In this document: positions 1 through 7,633 of the stretch, in pieces
Layout of the letters: every line of letters starts with the position of its first letter
Position numbering within the stretch: position 1 is the stretch's first letter
From: Bacillus pseudomycoides DSM 12442
Lineage (GTDB): Bacteria > Bacillota > Bacilli > Bacillales > Bacillaceae_G
NCBI RefSeq assembly: GCF_000161455.1
Contig: NZ_CM000745.1
Location: 2,383,905 to 2,447,904 of the forward strand
DNA length: 64,000 nucleotides
Reading direction: 5' to 3'
The notes under the pieces: model-generated
Told to the model about the DNA's origin: nothing
The model's input: only the letters and a program-made list of their open reading frames with translations
Databases searched by the model: none
Made by a program: the position numbers and the translations under genes

Positions 1-24
1 AATCACAGACTTTTTTATCAGTGT

Positions 25-453
25 TTAAAATGTGTTATAAACTTGTTCACAGGTTTCGGCTGTTGGTTGAAAAAAACAGTGTTTTTTATAGCGTCCTACA
101 AAAGGCTGATTATACCATTGTTGAGGACAATCGCCTGGTGGCCTAAAATACCACAAACTAAATTTTCCAGGCCAGTACCTCTCTCCATTGATAACTCGAC
201 GAGCTAAACGTTTTTCACTTTCTCTTGCTCTTTGATAGAAATATCCATGCGTAACAGCTTCAAATGCATGTTCTTGGAAAATCATTTGTCTAATGGTACG
301 AAGGTTCTTAAAGTCAGAACAATTTGCTCTTAGTCGGTTAATTCCTACATTTCCGACGAGTAACATACCCTGAGTTCCTTCTCCTTCGGCTTCTGCTCTG
401 AGTAATCTTGCTAAAAGTGCAATATCTGCATCTGTAGCGTTAACAACTCCCAT
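25..453 (-). CDS. cwlJ: Spore cortex-lytic cell wall hydrolase, CwlJ family
   Basis: The 142-residue protein is a complete SleB/CwlJ-type (Hydrolase_2) domain without a signal peptide, as is usual for CwlJ, which is placed in the spore coat and cleaves cortex peptidoglycan during germination. The family core is visible as RLLRAEAEGEG near the N-terminus (Glu21 is the expected catalytic acid), then LVGNVGINR, then WYFRPPGDCPQQWYNQP and GRYKKHCFF near the C-terminus. The ATG follows a GGGGGTGGAG ribosome binding site. B. cereus-group genomes carry two cwlJ paralogues; this one is not next to gerQ, so it is probably the second copy (cwlJ2), but that assignment is inference. No gene partner is adjacent; the next gene upstream is a sensor kinase with its own orientation and no obvious link to sporulation. 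Confidence 0.9.
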   Translation of the reverse strand: MGVVNATDADIALLARLLRAEAEGEGTQGMLLVGNVGINRLRANCSDFKNLRTIRQMIFQEHAFEAVTHGYFYQRARESEKRLARRVINGERYWPGKFSLWYFRPPGDCPQQWYNQPFVGRYKKHCFFQPTAETCEQVYNTF

Positions 454-571
454 GACTCCACCCCCATTATATTTTTCTCTTTATAGTATTGTTTATTGGT
501 CAGGATAATGACTTGTTTAATATAGGTTGTTTTCTAAATTAATTTATATTGGACATGGTATCCTCTTCAAA

Positions 572-1975
572 TTATCGTATGTTTAACTTTCGTAAGCTCT
601 TTTCCATATACATATAAAATTGTATTTCCTCTTTTATAATGGAGACACCATACTCAAAACCATGTCGTTCTAAAATACTCTTTACAATGGCTAATCCTAA
701 TCCAGTTCCTGATATTTCTTTATTACGTGAAGCTTCTAATACATAAAATGGTTCCCAAATTTTTTCGATATCTGTACTTACTTCAGGAGCAATTCCATTT
801 TGGATACTAAAATATACATAATCTTTTCTCTCTTCCAATACAATCTTGATATTTTGATTTGTTGTATATTTGATTGCATTTGAAATTAAATTATTACATA
901 CCATTTTCATTTTATCCAAATCTACATAAACACTAGCATCTCTCGCACGACAATCTATTTGTAAATGTATACCTTTTGCGTGGAACTCAATTTCATGTTT
1001 ATCAATTATACTTTTAATAAGGGGTTCTATCTGCACTTCTTCTTTTTGTAACAAGTCTCTTTCTAATTTTGAAAAACGTAATAACTCTTCTATTAAATTT
1101 GAAATTTGATCAGTTTGTTTAATAATTGTATCTAAATATGTCCCATCATCGAGACCGTCTTTAATCCCCATAGAATATGCTTTGACTAAAGCGATGGGGG
1201 TCTTTAATTCATGAGTAATGTCCCCCATAAACCGTTTTAAATGTTCATTTCTATTCGTTAAATCTTGATGAGCTTCATATAATTTATCACTCATAACATT
1301 AATACTATTGGCTAAATCGCCAATTTCATCGTTTGTTTTCACTTTTGCTTTCTTAAATTCTAGATTGGAAATATCTTCTGCAACATCGCTTAATTCTTTC
1401 AACGGTGTTGTAATCGTTTTTGATAATATCCAAACAAGTACAATGACAAGAAATATTGAAAAACCAAAAATATATATATTAAATGTATTAAGTGTCTCGA
1501 TTAGTTCATTCGAGTGTGCAATAGATACTCCTACTAAGATTAACATTTCATTTTTCGAAATAAATTTCGCAAAAAAGCTCGCTTTTAGCTTCTCTTGATC
1601 ATATAATTTATTTGCTTGTCCAGAAGTTTTTACTTTCATTACGTCTTCTTTTGTAATCCAAAACTTGTTCAATGTTACTCTTTTTTTTATAAGCCCAGAG
1701 CGTAACGATTCATTAATTTCATCCTCTGTATTTTTTATAGGAGTATACACAATTGTTACGTTATTCTCATTCTCAATTTGATTTATAGTAGCTGTTAAGT
1801 GTTCAACAGACGAAGACTGGATTTGATCTGTAATGATATTTAACTTTTCTCGTGTTTTGTATATATTATATTTCGGTAAAAAATAGTTCATTAACAATAA
1901 TGAAATAGTAAATATAAGAACGATTGTTAACGATATACTAACAAAAAGTTTTTTACCAAGCTTATTCACGTTCAT
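572..1975 (-). CDS. Two-component sensor histidine kinase
   Basis: This 467-residue membrane kinase has transmembrane segments at about residues 10-33 and 165-186 flanking a roughly 130-residue extracellular sensor domain. A HAMP linker (about 187-240) leads into a HisKA domain with the H box GDITHELKTPIALVKAY, where His255 is the phosphorylated residue. The catalytic domain shows the N box (NNLISNAIKY) and the G box (GTGLGLAIVKSILERHG). Its start lies inside the end of the response regulator gene (14-nt overlap), so the two are translationally coupled. The signal is unknown; the layout is of the general VanS/cell-envelope-sensing type. No dedicated transporter is adjacent, so the regulon cannot be named from context. 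Confidence 0.9.
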   Translation of the reverse strand: MNVNKLGKKLFVSISLTIVLIFTISLLLMNYFLPKYNIYKTREKLNIITDQIQSSSVEHLTATINQIENENNVTIVYTPIKNTEDEINESLRSGLIKKRVTLNKFWITKEDVMKVKTSGQANKLYDQEKLKASFFAKFISKNEMLILVGVSIAHSNELIETLNTFNIYIFGFSIFLVIVLVWILSKTITTPLKELSDVAEDISNLEFKKAKVKTNDEIGDLANSINVMSDKLYEAHQDLTNRNEHLKRFMGDITHELKTPIALVKAYSMGIKDGLDDGTYLDTIIKQTDQISNLIEELLRFSKLERDLLQKEEVQIEPLIKSIIDKHEIEFHAKGIHLQIDCRARDASVYVDLDKMKMVCNNLISNAIKYTTNQNIKIVLEERKDYVYFSIQNGIAPEVSTDIEKIWEPFYVLEASRNKEISGTGLGLAIVKSILERHGFEYGVSIIKEEIQFYMYMEKSLRKLNIR

Positions 1976-2609
1976 CCTCCAAACTGTAACCTAAACCACG
2001 GTGCGTTTTAATAATATCTTCCCCTATTTTTTTTCGCAATCGTCTAACATGTGTATCCACTGTTCGCTCATCTCCAAAATAATCAAATCCCCATACAATA
2101 TCTAGTAACTTTTCACGTGTTAATATTGTACCTTTATGATTTAAAAAACATTTAATTAATTCTAACTCTGTTTTTGTAATTTCTAATTCTTTATCACTTT
2201 TATATACTTTATTCTTTATCAAATCTATTTTTAGATTTTGAACTTGTATGACTTCATCTTGATTCAGTAGTTTTTTAGCTCTTGTAAGTAAAATCCCCGG
2301 ATGAAATGGCTTTTTCACATATTCATCCGCCCCGCTTTGTAAGGCCACAAGTTCATCTTCATTTTCACTTTTAGCAGTAAGCATCAATACTTTCACACTC
2401 GAGTTCTTTTTTATTTCCTGGCATACAGTGATTCCATTCCTTTTTGGCATCATCCAGTCTAAAATTGCTAAATCAATTTTCACTTCATAAAATATTTCAA
2501 GTGCTTCTTCTCCATCCTTTGCTAAAAGAACTTGGAACCCTTCTTTCTCAAAATAAGCTTTTAAAATTTTAAGCATATCCTGCTCATCATCTGCGATTAA
2601 TACTCTCAC
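1962..2609 (-). CDS. OmpR/PhoB-family response regulator
   Basis: The 215-residue protein has an N-terminal receiver domain with the acidic pair Asp7/Asp8, phosphoacceptor Asp51 (DLAILDWMMP), Thr78 and Lys100, and a C-terminal winged-helix Trans_reg_C domain (TRTVDTHVRRLRKKIGE-like segment near residue 185, reading RTVDTHVRRLRKKI). It is the first gene of a two-gene operon with the downstream sensor kinase, with overlapping reading frames. A 17-bp perfect inverted repeat lies about 55 bp upstream in the divergent promoter region and is a natural candidate for an operator. The secreted protein transcribed divergently from 2784 may be a target, but that is inference. Confidence 0.92.
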   Translation of the reverse strand: MRVLIADDEQDMLKILKAYFEKEGFQVLLAKDGEEALEIFYEVKIDLAILDWMMPKRNGITVCQEIKKNSSVKVLMLTAKSENEDELVALQSGADEYVKKPFHPGILLTRAKKLLNQDEVIQVQNLKIDLIKNKVYKSDKELEITKTELELIKCFLNHKGTILTREKLLDIVWGFDYFGDERTVDTHVRRLRKKIGEDIIKTHRGLGYSLEDERE

Positions 2610-2662
2610 TCGTACCTTCCTCCATTAAATATCTATATGCGCCTTATAAATTGTAATCATTT

Positions 2663-2705
2663 TCATAACAAAGTAAAATGAATTTCCTATTTTACTTTGT
2701 TATGA
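2663..2705. promoter_or_regulatory. 17-bp perfect inverted repeat in divergent promoter region
   Basis: The arms at 2663-2679 and 2689-2705 are exact reverse complements (left arm core CATAACAAAGTAAAAT) around a 9-nt spacer. The repeat sits between the response regulator (start 2609) and the divergent secreted-protein gene (start 2784). It is not followed by a T run on either strand, so it reads better as an operator or a structured leader than as a terminator. Which protein binds it is unknown; the adjacent response regulator is the simplest guess. Confidence 0.6.
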
Positions 2706-2783
2706 TACAACTTTTTTGTTACACGAATGTGACAAAAAATATTTATAGGGTTTGAGGGTATAGTAAATATGAGGTGTTGTTCC

Positions 2784-3203
2784 ATGTTTAAAAAAATAGG
2801 ATTCGTTTTTCTGTTTTCGTTTTTATTATCAGCAAATGTTTTCGCAGAAACAAATAAACAAATTGAAGTATTTGATTGTCAAAAGGAAATGGTCGTGCAA
2901 AAGCAATCTCTAGACACAGAAATTCAAAAAGAGGCGATACAATATGCAAAATCAATTACCGGAGCATTTAAAAATCTAAATGTTGTCCCTAAAACTGGAC
3001 ATATAGTGAAAATCCCTTTATCTAAACCTGTAGTCATCACAAATCAATGGATACATACAACGATAGATGAAGTTCTTGTACTCCTTCCGCTTAACGAAAA
3101 GCCATATATCATGATTTATGATGATGAAAATAATCCACACTTTTATTATGTACAAGGTCATCCTGAAAATTTATTAAAGCATTTGAAAGTTACATCATCA
3201 TAA
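2784..3203 (+). CDS. Secreted protein of unknown function
   Basis: The start at 2784 is preferred over an in-frame ATG at 2769 because the ribosome binding site GAGGTG (2771-2776) sits 7 nt before it and actually overlaps the upstream ATG. The resulting 139-residue protein begins with a clear signal peptide (MFKKIGFVFLFSFLLSANVFA, cleavage expected after AFA near residue 21), so it is exported or membrane-released. The mature part is about 118 residues, lysine- and glutamate-rich, with a single cysteine near residue 32 and no motif I recognise. It is divergent from a two-component system and followed by its own terminator, so it is a monocistronic gene that could be under that system. Function unknown. 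Confidence 0.72.
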   Translation: MFKKIGFVFLFSFLLSANVFAETNKQIEVFDCQKEMVVQKQSLDTEIQKEAIQYAKSITGAFKNLNVVPKTGHIVKIPLSKPVVITNQWIHTTIDEVLVLLPLNEKPYIMIYDDENNPHFYYVQGHPENLLKHLKVTSS

Positions 3204-3221
3204 TCACTAATAGAAAGAGAA

Positions 3222-3256
3222 AGATTCCATAAAACATCGTCTATGGAATCTTTTTT
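3222..3256 (+). terminator. Rho-independent terminator
   Basis: The hairpin AGATTCCATA / TATGGAATCT is followed by six T residues directly downstream of the secreted-protein gene. Its T run overlaps the stop codon of the convergent acetyltransferase remnant. Confidence 0.85.
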
Positions 3257-3517
3257 ATAATTTTACATAATGGGTTGATCCTTTATATTCTTCACTTTTC
3301 AGAAATCCATTTGAAGTGTAAAATGGACTAGCTCGTTCTGTGTCTGTATATAGAACGACAATTTGAAAATGTTCTCTTGCATCAGATAGTATCCTCTTTA
3401 ATAATAAGTTTCCTAGCCCTTTCCTTCGATATGCTTTGGAAATATAAAACCTTCTTAACCGTCCAATCGTTTCAGTTTTCGTATATGGATATTGATTTAA
3501 TCCACCAATTCCAATTA
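3255..3517 (-). pseudogene. GNAT acetyltransferase, C-terminal half (split by transposon)
   Basis: Read on the minus strand this segment encodes the acetyl-CoA-binding half of a GNAT protein: LIGIGGLNQYPYTKTE, then IGRLRRFYISKAYRRKGLG (the motif A pyrophosphate loop, R-R-K-G-L-G), then LYTDTERASPFYTSNGF and a stop at 3255. It has no start codon or ribosome binding site; the frame runs into the left end of the 3518-7633 element. Removing that element together with one copy of the 5-bp AATTA duplication joins it in frame to the segment at 7634-7765, giving the continuous reading GDALIGIGGLNQ. The gene is therefore inactivated by insertion. Confidence 0.82.
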
Positions 3518-3557
3518 GGGGTTCAGCCGAGATACGTGTAAAAACGGGTCATAATCT
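3518..3557 (+). repeat. Left terminal inverted repeat of the Tn3-like element
   Basis: Begins GGGGTTCAGCCGAGATACGT. It matches the reverse complement of 7594-7633 at 34 of 40 positions, with differences at repeat positions 6, 23, 28, 29, 34 and 37. The bases AATTA immediately outside are repeated outside the right end. Confidence 0.88.
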
Positions 3558-3630
3558 GTATTATATTTCCATTATTAGTTTTTCAGCTAAAAATATCTAC
3601 CTCACGATTAACAAAAAGCCGATTACCTAT

Positions 3631-3679
3631 GAAGTGCACCCCGATTGTTAGACTGCGTCTAACAATCGGGGTGCACTTC
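3631..3679. repeat. 23-bp perfect palindrome (3-nt loop)
   Basis: The arms 3631-3653 and 3657-3679 are perfect reverse complements (left arm begins GAAGTGCACCCCGATTGTTA) around the loop TGC. The flanks continue as an imperfect repeat (GCCGATTACC on the left, GGAATCGAC on the right). Such a long perfect palindrome with a tiny loop suggests either a miniature inverted-repeat element formed from two abutting IS ends or a cruciform/attachment structure. It lies 70 bp inside the left end of the Tn3-like element, before the stop of the hydrolase gene, and has no T run. Confidence 0.75.
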
Positions 3680-3841
3680 ACTATACGCTAAGGAATCGAC
3701 TCTTTTATGTTCTTGCTTTGCTATATAATTATTTACAATATAACCATTTAAAAATAGGTGCAATTAACACCTATTTTGTATTTATTTTAGCAATTAAATT
3801 AGCACCCAAATTGGTGAGCTTTTGATAATATCCGTTTATCA

Positions 3842-4447
3842 CTAATTTGTCCTAACGGTTTCTTGGAGTTTTTCCATTACCCTTGATAAAGCTAAAATTG
3901 AATTTGCTGTTTCAAATTCCCCAACATTTAAAGAATGGTTTGCATTTTTGACAACATCAATCTTTAAATTCGTTTTACTTAATTGGTCAATTTGATTTGA
4001 ATTGTATTGGTGATCTTTGTCCCCTATAACTAAAAACCCTTCCTGATGACTATTCAAGATTGAGTCTAAAATCGCATCAAACGTCATTAGAGGGGTAAGT
4101 AATATCATTTTTGACTGTAAGTATTCCTCTCTCTTCATTAAGTCATTCGCAATTAGGATTGTTCCGAGTGATTTTCCTAAAAACATCGAATTGTTGTATT
4201 GCCCATTTTTTAACACTTCAAAAATTACAGGATTAATATCCTCCATCATTATTTTAGTTATTTCTTCTATATTATTTTTCATTATCTGTTCATCATAGGA
4301 GTAATGGATATGTACAACATCGATTTTGTTTTGGAGCATTACCATCGTCGAATAATAAAACAAGGGTTTATCGTAATTGTAACCTGAACCTGAAAACATA
4401 AAGCAAATCGTTTTGGAACCTTTCTCTATATGTGTATAACGAATCAC
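3842..4447 (-). CDS. Alpha/beta-hydrolase family protein
   Basis: The 201-residue protein has an alpha/beta-hydrolase layout: an oxyanion-type segment FMFSGSGYNYDKP near the N-terminus, the nucleophile elbow GKSLG around residue 94, an acid in VIGDKDHQY, and the histidine in NANHSLN, followed by a C-terminal helix. Substrate unknown. The listed start is GTG at 4447, but the only good ribosome binding site (AAAAAGGAG) ends 18 nt upstream of it. At the proper spacing, six bases after the GGAG, the in-frame codon is ATA (4457-4459), preceding N-D-K-V-I-R-Y. The original ATG may have mutated to ATA, leaving weak translation from ATA or the GTG. The gene is cargo of the Tn3-like element. Confidence 0.72.
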   Translation of the reverse strand: MIRYTHIEKGSKTICFMFSGSGYNYDKPLFYYSTMVMLQNKIDVVHIHYSYDEQIMKNNIEEITKIMMEDINPVIFEVLKNGQYNNSMFLGKSLGTILIANDLMKREEYLQSKMILLTPLMTFDAILDSILNSHQEGFLVIGDKDHQYNSNQIDQLSKTNLKIDVVKNANHSLNVGEFETANSILALSRVMEKLQETVRTN

Positions 4448-4724
4448 TTTGTCGTTTATGTGTATCTCCTTTTTATTCCCTTTTACCGTTTTCCCCTCCG
4501 AAACTTTTATAATATTATTACCCGTTCAGAATTTATAATTTCACTTTTATTTCATCATAAATATGAAAAGAATTCTGCCCTCACCTTATACAGAATGAAT
4601 ATTCACACTACTATTCTTCAAGGTTAAACTAATTTCAGTTTAAAATAGTCAATTCCTTTAGTTATCATTCAACTCTTCTAGTGACTTTCTCAAGTAAAGC
4701 ATCCTTTAGCTGAATAAGATTTAT

Positions 4725-5246
4725 TTATTTATTATTTCCCATCAATCGCTTAATTGTTCTTATTTGTCCACGATGATTAATTTCGTCTTCCATAACATGA
4801 AACCACAAGTAGTAATTATTATAAGGCACACCATTACCCCACTTGTCTTCCTCGAACAACCAGCTATCTTGTTTCGACTTCAGATATGTTAGTGTATTTT
4901 CTCTAACTTGTGATAATTCATTCAAATAATAATCTAAAGATTGTTTTTTTATTACTTCTCTTGCTTTGTCTCCAAGTTCTAAAGAAATTCGCCACTTTAG
5001 ATATTCATTTTCAGTTAAATCTCTTTTTTCAAATGAGATAACTTGATGAACAAACTCTATCGCCGCAATATGTGATAAAAGAGAACCAATAGTGTTTGAA
5101 CTACCGTTTGATAAGAAATCTAAATCACTTTGGCTTAAATTGGAGATTTCACTCAATGTAACATCTCTTGTATGTTCAAGCATCGTTACAAGTTCCCCAA
5201 TCTTATTTGAATAGTTTTCTCTTGAAATTATTCTATAATCTATCAT
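4725..5246 (-). CDS. DinB/DUF1572-type family protein
   Basis: The 173-residue reading begins MIDYRIISRENYSNKIG, chosen because GGAGGGA lies directly upstream; a longer frame to 5423 has no ribosome binding site. The protein fits the DinB four-helix-bundle superfamily: an N-terminal helix, LLSHIAAIEFVHQ with the first metal-ligand histidine, and HVMEDEINHRGQIRTIKR near the C-terminus carrying the remaining histidines. Members are metal-dependent enzymes, often thiol (bacillithiol) transferases, but many are uncharacterised. It lies in the Tn3-like element between the hydrolase and the ABC exporter, on the same strand as the hydrolase. Confidence 0.78.
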   Translation of the reverse strand: MIDYRIISRENYSNKIGELVTMLEHTRDVTLSEISNLSQSDLDFLSNGSSNTIGSLLSHIAAIEFVHQVISFEKRDLTENEYLKWRISLELGDKAREVIKKQSLDYYLNELSQVRENTLTYLKSKQDSWLFEEDKWGNGVPYNNYYLWFHVMEDEINHRGQIRTIKRLMGNNK

Positions 5247-5351
5247 ATATCTCCCTCCAATTAATGCTAAGCATAAGTTTACCAATAAAATAAAAAAAAC
5301 AAAGTCTGAAAATTTGTAAAAAATAATGATATAATTTAATTGAATATATAG

Positions 5352-5387
5352 AAAAAGGCAACCTGTTTTTATCAGTGTTGCCTTTTT
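5352..5387. terminator. Hairpin with flanking A/T runs upstream of the DinB gene
   Basis: The arms AAAAAGGCAAC (5352-5362) and GTTGCCTTTTT (5377-5387) form an 11-bp stem with an A run on one side and a T run on the other, typical of a bidirectional terminator. It lies about 105 bp upstream of the DinB start, not downstream of any recognisable gene, so it is either the relic of a lost gene or a leader hairpin. Confidence 0.5.
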
Positions 5388-5465
5388 CTTTTTTCTAATT
5401 ACACTATATACTCTCCAATTCAATATCGCATGATCATGGAGCTTAATTAAAAAGGGAAAGCCGTT

Positions 5466-5535
5466 AGGATTTATTTGGTATGCTTTTAAATAATTTTAGG
5501 TTGATGAGCACGTGGCGCTATCCTTAGCAAGAGAT
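5466..5535. repeat. Possible dispersed bcr-type intergenic repeat
   Basis: This stretch carries TTTATTTGG(T)ATGC and TTAGGTTGATGAGCACGTGG, which resemble parts of the 13.8-14.05 kb gap (TTTATTTGGCATGC; TTAAGTTGATGGGCAT; TTAGGTTGATTGTGATGGG). B. cereus-group chromosomes contain many families of such dispersed repeats (bcr elements). Assignment to a named family was not possible by eye. Confidence 0.35.
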
Positions 5536-5601
5536 TGTTGCACAGCCATTTTTGAGATACATCTTTTTCATTCCAAAAGGTACAGCTTTTGGTACGGTAT
5601 A

Positions 5602-5621
5602 GGGGTACAGCTGAGATATGT
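5602..5621 (+). repeat. Internal copy of the Tn3-like terminal repeat
   Basis: GGGGTACAGCTGAGATATGT matches the first 20 bases of the right terminal repeat (GGGGTACAGCCGAGATACGT) at 18 positions; similarity fades beyond that. It has the orientation of a left end, so together with the right terminal repeat it would delimit a 2.0-kb unit containing only the ABC exporter. The five bases before it (GTATA) do not match the outer AATTA duplication. Confidence 0.65.
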
Positions 5622-5736
5622 TAATTAAATGACTACAAAAGTGACGATTTTTTACATTTTTGAAAATTATGGTATGTTTTGTTTTCATTTGGTAAGTTAT
5701 TAGTAGTAAATTACAAATGCAACAGGGAGGAATACT

Positions 5737-6660
5737 ATGAAATATGTACTAGAAACATCTAACTTAATAAAAATTTATGACTCAAAAACCGTAGTCGATT
5801 CCATATCATTGCAAATAAAAAAAGGTGAAGTTTATGGTTTATTAGGTGAGAATGGTGCTGGAAAAACAACAACAATTAGGATGATTATGGGTCTATTAAA
5901 ACCAACAAGTGGGGACATATATATATTTGGAAATAAGCTAGATATTAATAATCGTTCCTTTTTTGGGAATATCGGATCTATTATAGAATATCCAGGTTTT
6001 TATGGGAATTTAAGTGCAAATGATAATTTGAAAATTAGTAGTAATTACATGGGAGTTAAAGATTCTAAGGCCATCGACCGTGTTTTAAATATAGTTAATT
6101 TGCAAAACGTCCAGCATCAAAAAGTAAAGAATTTCTCTTTAGGAATGAAACAGCGATTAGGGATTGCTCGTTCATTGTTACATAATCCAGATGTATTATT
6201 ATTAGATGAACCAACAAATGGCTTAGATCCAACTGGAATTAAAGAAATACGAGAACTACTCACTGAATTAGCTAGAGAACATCAAAAAACAATTTTAGTA
6301 TCTAGTCATATACTTAGTGAAGTACAACAATTAGCAAATAAAATTGGAATTATACACAAGGGGAAACTCTTAGAAGAAAGTTCTATGGATAAATTAGAGG
6401 ATAAATTCGAAAAATATGTAAGGATTAAAGTTAACAATATTAATAAGTGTGTTGAGATTTTAAAAGAAAACATAAAAGATTTAGATTATCAATTTTCTAA
6501 TACAGATATTTTGATAAATCATTTTGAAGGAAATACTGCAGAATTAAATAAATTATTAAATTATGCAGGAGTCGATGTTTATGAAATTGTAACCGTAAAA
6601 CAAACATTAGAGGATTATTTCATGCAAATAACAGGAGGGATTAATCGATGCAATCTATAA
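5737..6660 (+). CDS. ABC transporter ATP-binding protein (BcrA/lantibiotic-immunity type)
   Basis: The 307-residue ATPase shows Walker A (GENGAGKTT, around residue 42), the signature FSLGMKQR, Walker B (LLLDEPTNGLDP) and the switch histidine in SSHILSEVQQL. A C-terminal extension of about 85 residues is typical of BcrA-type subunits that power export of, or immunity to, peptide antibiotics. It starts after an AGGGAGGAA ribosome binding site and overlaps the permease gene by 13 nt, so the pair is co-translated. It is cargo of the Tn3-like element; an immunity or resistance role would fit a mobile cassette, but no bacteriocin gene is adjacent. No dedicated regulator is present. Confidence 0.9.
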   Translation: MKYVLETSNLIKIYDSKTVVDSISLQIKKGEVYGLLGENGAGKTTTIRMIMGLLKPTSGDIYIFGNKLDINNRSFFGNIGSIIEYPGFYGNLSANDNLKISSNYMGVKDSKAIDRVLNIVNLQNVQHQKVKNFSLGMKQRLGIARSLLHNPDVLLLDEPTNGLDPTGIKEIRELLTELAREHQKTILVSSHILSEVQQLANKIGIIHKGKLLEESSMDKLEDKFEKYVRIKVNNINKCVEILKENIKDLDYQFSNTDILINHFEGNTAELNKLLNYAGVDVYEIVTVKQTLEDYFMQITGGINRCNL

Positions 6661-7379
6661 TAAAATCTGAACTTATTAAATTCAAAGGTTCTAAATTAAT
6701 ATATATTACTACCGTGTTGCAATTGATTCCTATAGTACTTGTATTTTTTATTTACGCCTTTAATCCTAAATATTCTATTACTGAAACAGGTTGGGGCGAA
6801 TACTATAAGACAATTTATATGTTTTTTAACATTATGACAGGTACTGCTATTTTTTATATTTTTGGAGGATATATATTTTCTAGAGAATATCAAGAAGGAA
6901 CAAATATTATTTTATTTACAAGTCCTATTCCTAAATTAAAATTTTATTGTGGTAAATTGCTAATTGTATTTAGCTTTATTGTTTTTACAATGGTTATACT
7001 GCTCTTTCTTCCTTTCTGTCTAGGTACGTTAATTACTGACCTTCCTTTTACATATGGTTTATTTATTCAACAGCTTAAAATAGTTTCATTAATGGCAATT
7101 ATGCATTTTTGTTTAATACCTATAGCATCTTTTTTTGCAATTAAGTGGAAAAACTTTCTTTCAGTAGTCTTGTTGATGTGTATAGTTTTATTTTTGAATT
7201 TAATTTTAGTTAATGTACCTGGAAACGTATTGTATCCCTGGATAGTACCACTAATATTCAGTCCTCATGACGGAATCGGAAGAACTTTTATTAATTATCC
7301 TATTGGTGTTTGTAGTATTTCCTTTATTTTCGTAGTAGGTTTAATATTATCAATTTATGAATATAAAAAAGTCAATTGA
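6648..7379 (+). CDS. ABC-2 type transporter permease
   Basis: The 243-residue membrane protein has six predicted hydrophobic segments (about residues 17-38, 55-75, 100-125, 145-165, 170-192 and 215-236) and the usual ABC-2 loop SREYQEGTNIILFTSPIPK after the second one. It overlaps and follows the ATPase gene and would form its membrane partner. It is followed by a strong terminator, so the transporter is a self-contained two-gene operon inside the Tn3-like element. The closest general class is the bacitracin/lantibiotic immunity permease group; the substrate is not readable. Confidence 0.85.
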   Translation: MQSIIKSELIKFKGSKLIYITTVLQLIPIVLVFFIYAFNPKYSITETGWGEYYKTIYMFFNIMTGTAIFYIFGGYIFSREYQEGTNIILFTSPIPKLKFYCGKLLIVFSFIVFTMVILLFLPFCLGTLITDLPFTYGLFIQQLKIVSLMAIMHFCLIPIASFFAIKWKNFLSVVLLMCIVLFLNLILVNVPGNVLYPWIVPLIFSPHDGIGRTFINYPIGVCSISFIFVVGLILSIYEYKKVN

Positions 7380-7412
7380 ATTCTTTAAATGGTTTCTGTG
7401 AAATTAGTGTGA

Positions 7413-7443
7413 GAGTCCTAAATTAATAGGACTCTTTTTTTTT
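7413..7443 (+). terminator. Rho-independent terminator of the ABC exporter
   Basis: GAGTCCTA / TAGGACTC stem with a 6-nt loop and nine T residues, 33 bp after the permease stop. Confidence 0.88.
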
Positions 7444-7593
7444 CGAGGTAGAAGGATGGAACCGTCAAGAAGAATTGGTTTAGCAGTCACAAACGCTTTG
7501 GGGATTATGTAATTGATTTACAAAAAATCTCTCACCCAATAGAAGAAACAATCCCTCTATAAGCTCAATAGGTCATAGTTGGAAATAAAAGTA

Positions 7594-7633
7594 AGACTAC
7601 GACCTATTTTCACACGTATCTCGGCTGTACCCC
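7594..7633 (-). repeat. Right terminal inverted repeat of the Tn3-like element
   Basis: On the minus strand it begins GGGGTACAGCCGAGATACGT and ends in GTAGTCT; it is 85% identical over 40 bp to the left repeat. The flanking AATTA at 7634-7638 duplicates 3513-3517. The 7444-7593 stretch before it contains no gene; an imperfect hairpin AATAGGTCATAGT / ACTACGACCTATT spans 7567-7609. Confidence 0.88.

Larger units (their letters stand above)
3518..7633. mobile_element. Transposase-less Tn3-like element carrying hydrolase, DinB and ABC exporter genes
   Basis: The element is bounded by 40-bp inverted repeats (3518-3557 and 7594-7633; 34 of 40 positions identical, both beginning GGGGT and sharing CAGCCGAGATACGTGT). 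It is flanked by a direct repeat AATTA (3513-3517 and 7634-7638). Terminal GGGG, inverted repeats of about 38 bp and a 5-bp target duplication are the hallmarks of the Tn3 family. The insertion is proven by the target: deleting it restores an uninterrupted acetyltransferase frame. No transposase, resolvase or recombinase is encoded inside, so it must have been moved in trans. Cargo: an alpha/beta hydrolase, a DinB-like protein, a two-gene ABC exporter, a 23-bp perfect palindrome and an internal third copy of the terminal repeat near 5602. Confidence 0.82.

Noticed and set aside
2651..2665. Fur/PerR-like sequence TTGTAATCATTTTCA upstream of the response regulator
   Set aside because: It matches the Fur box at 11 of 14 positions, but it is in very AT-rich DNA, overlaps the left arm of the 17-bp inverted repeat, and neither neighbour suggests metal control.
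7444..7593. Possible gene remnant after the ABC exporter (frame containing EGWNRQEELV)
   Set aside because: Stops occur within a few codons and no family is recognisable; kept only as part of the element.
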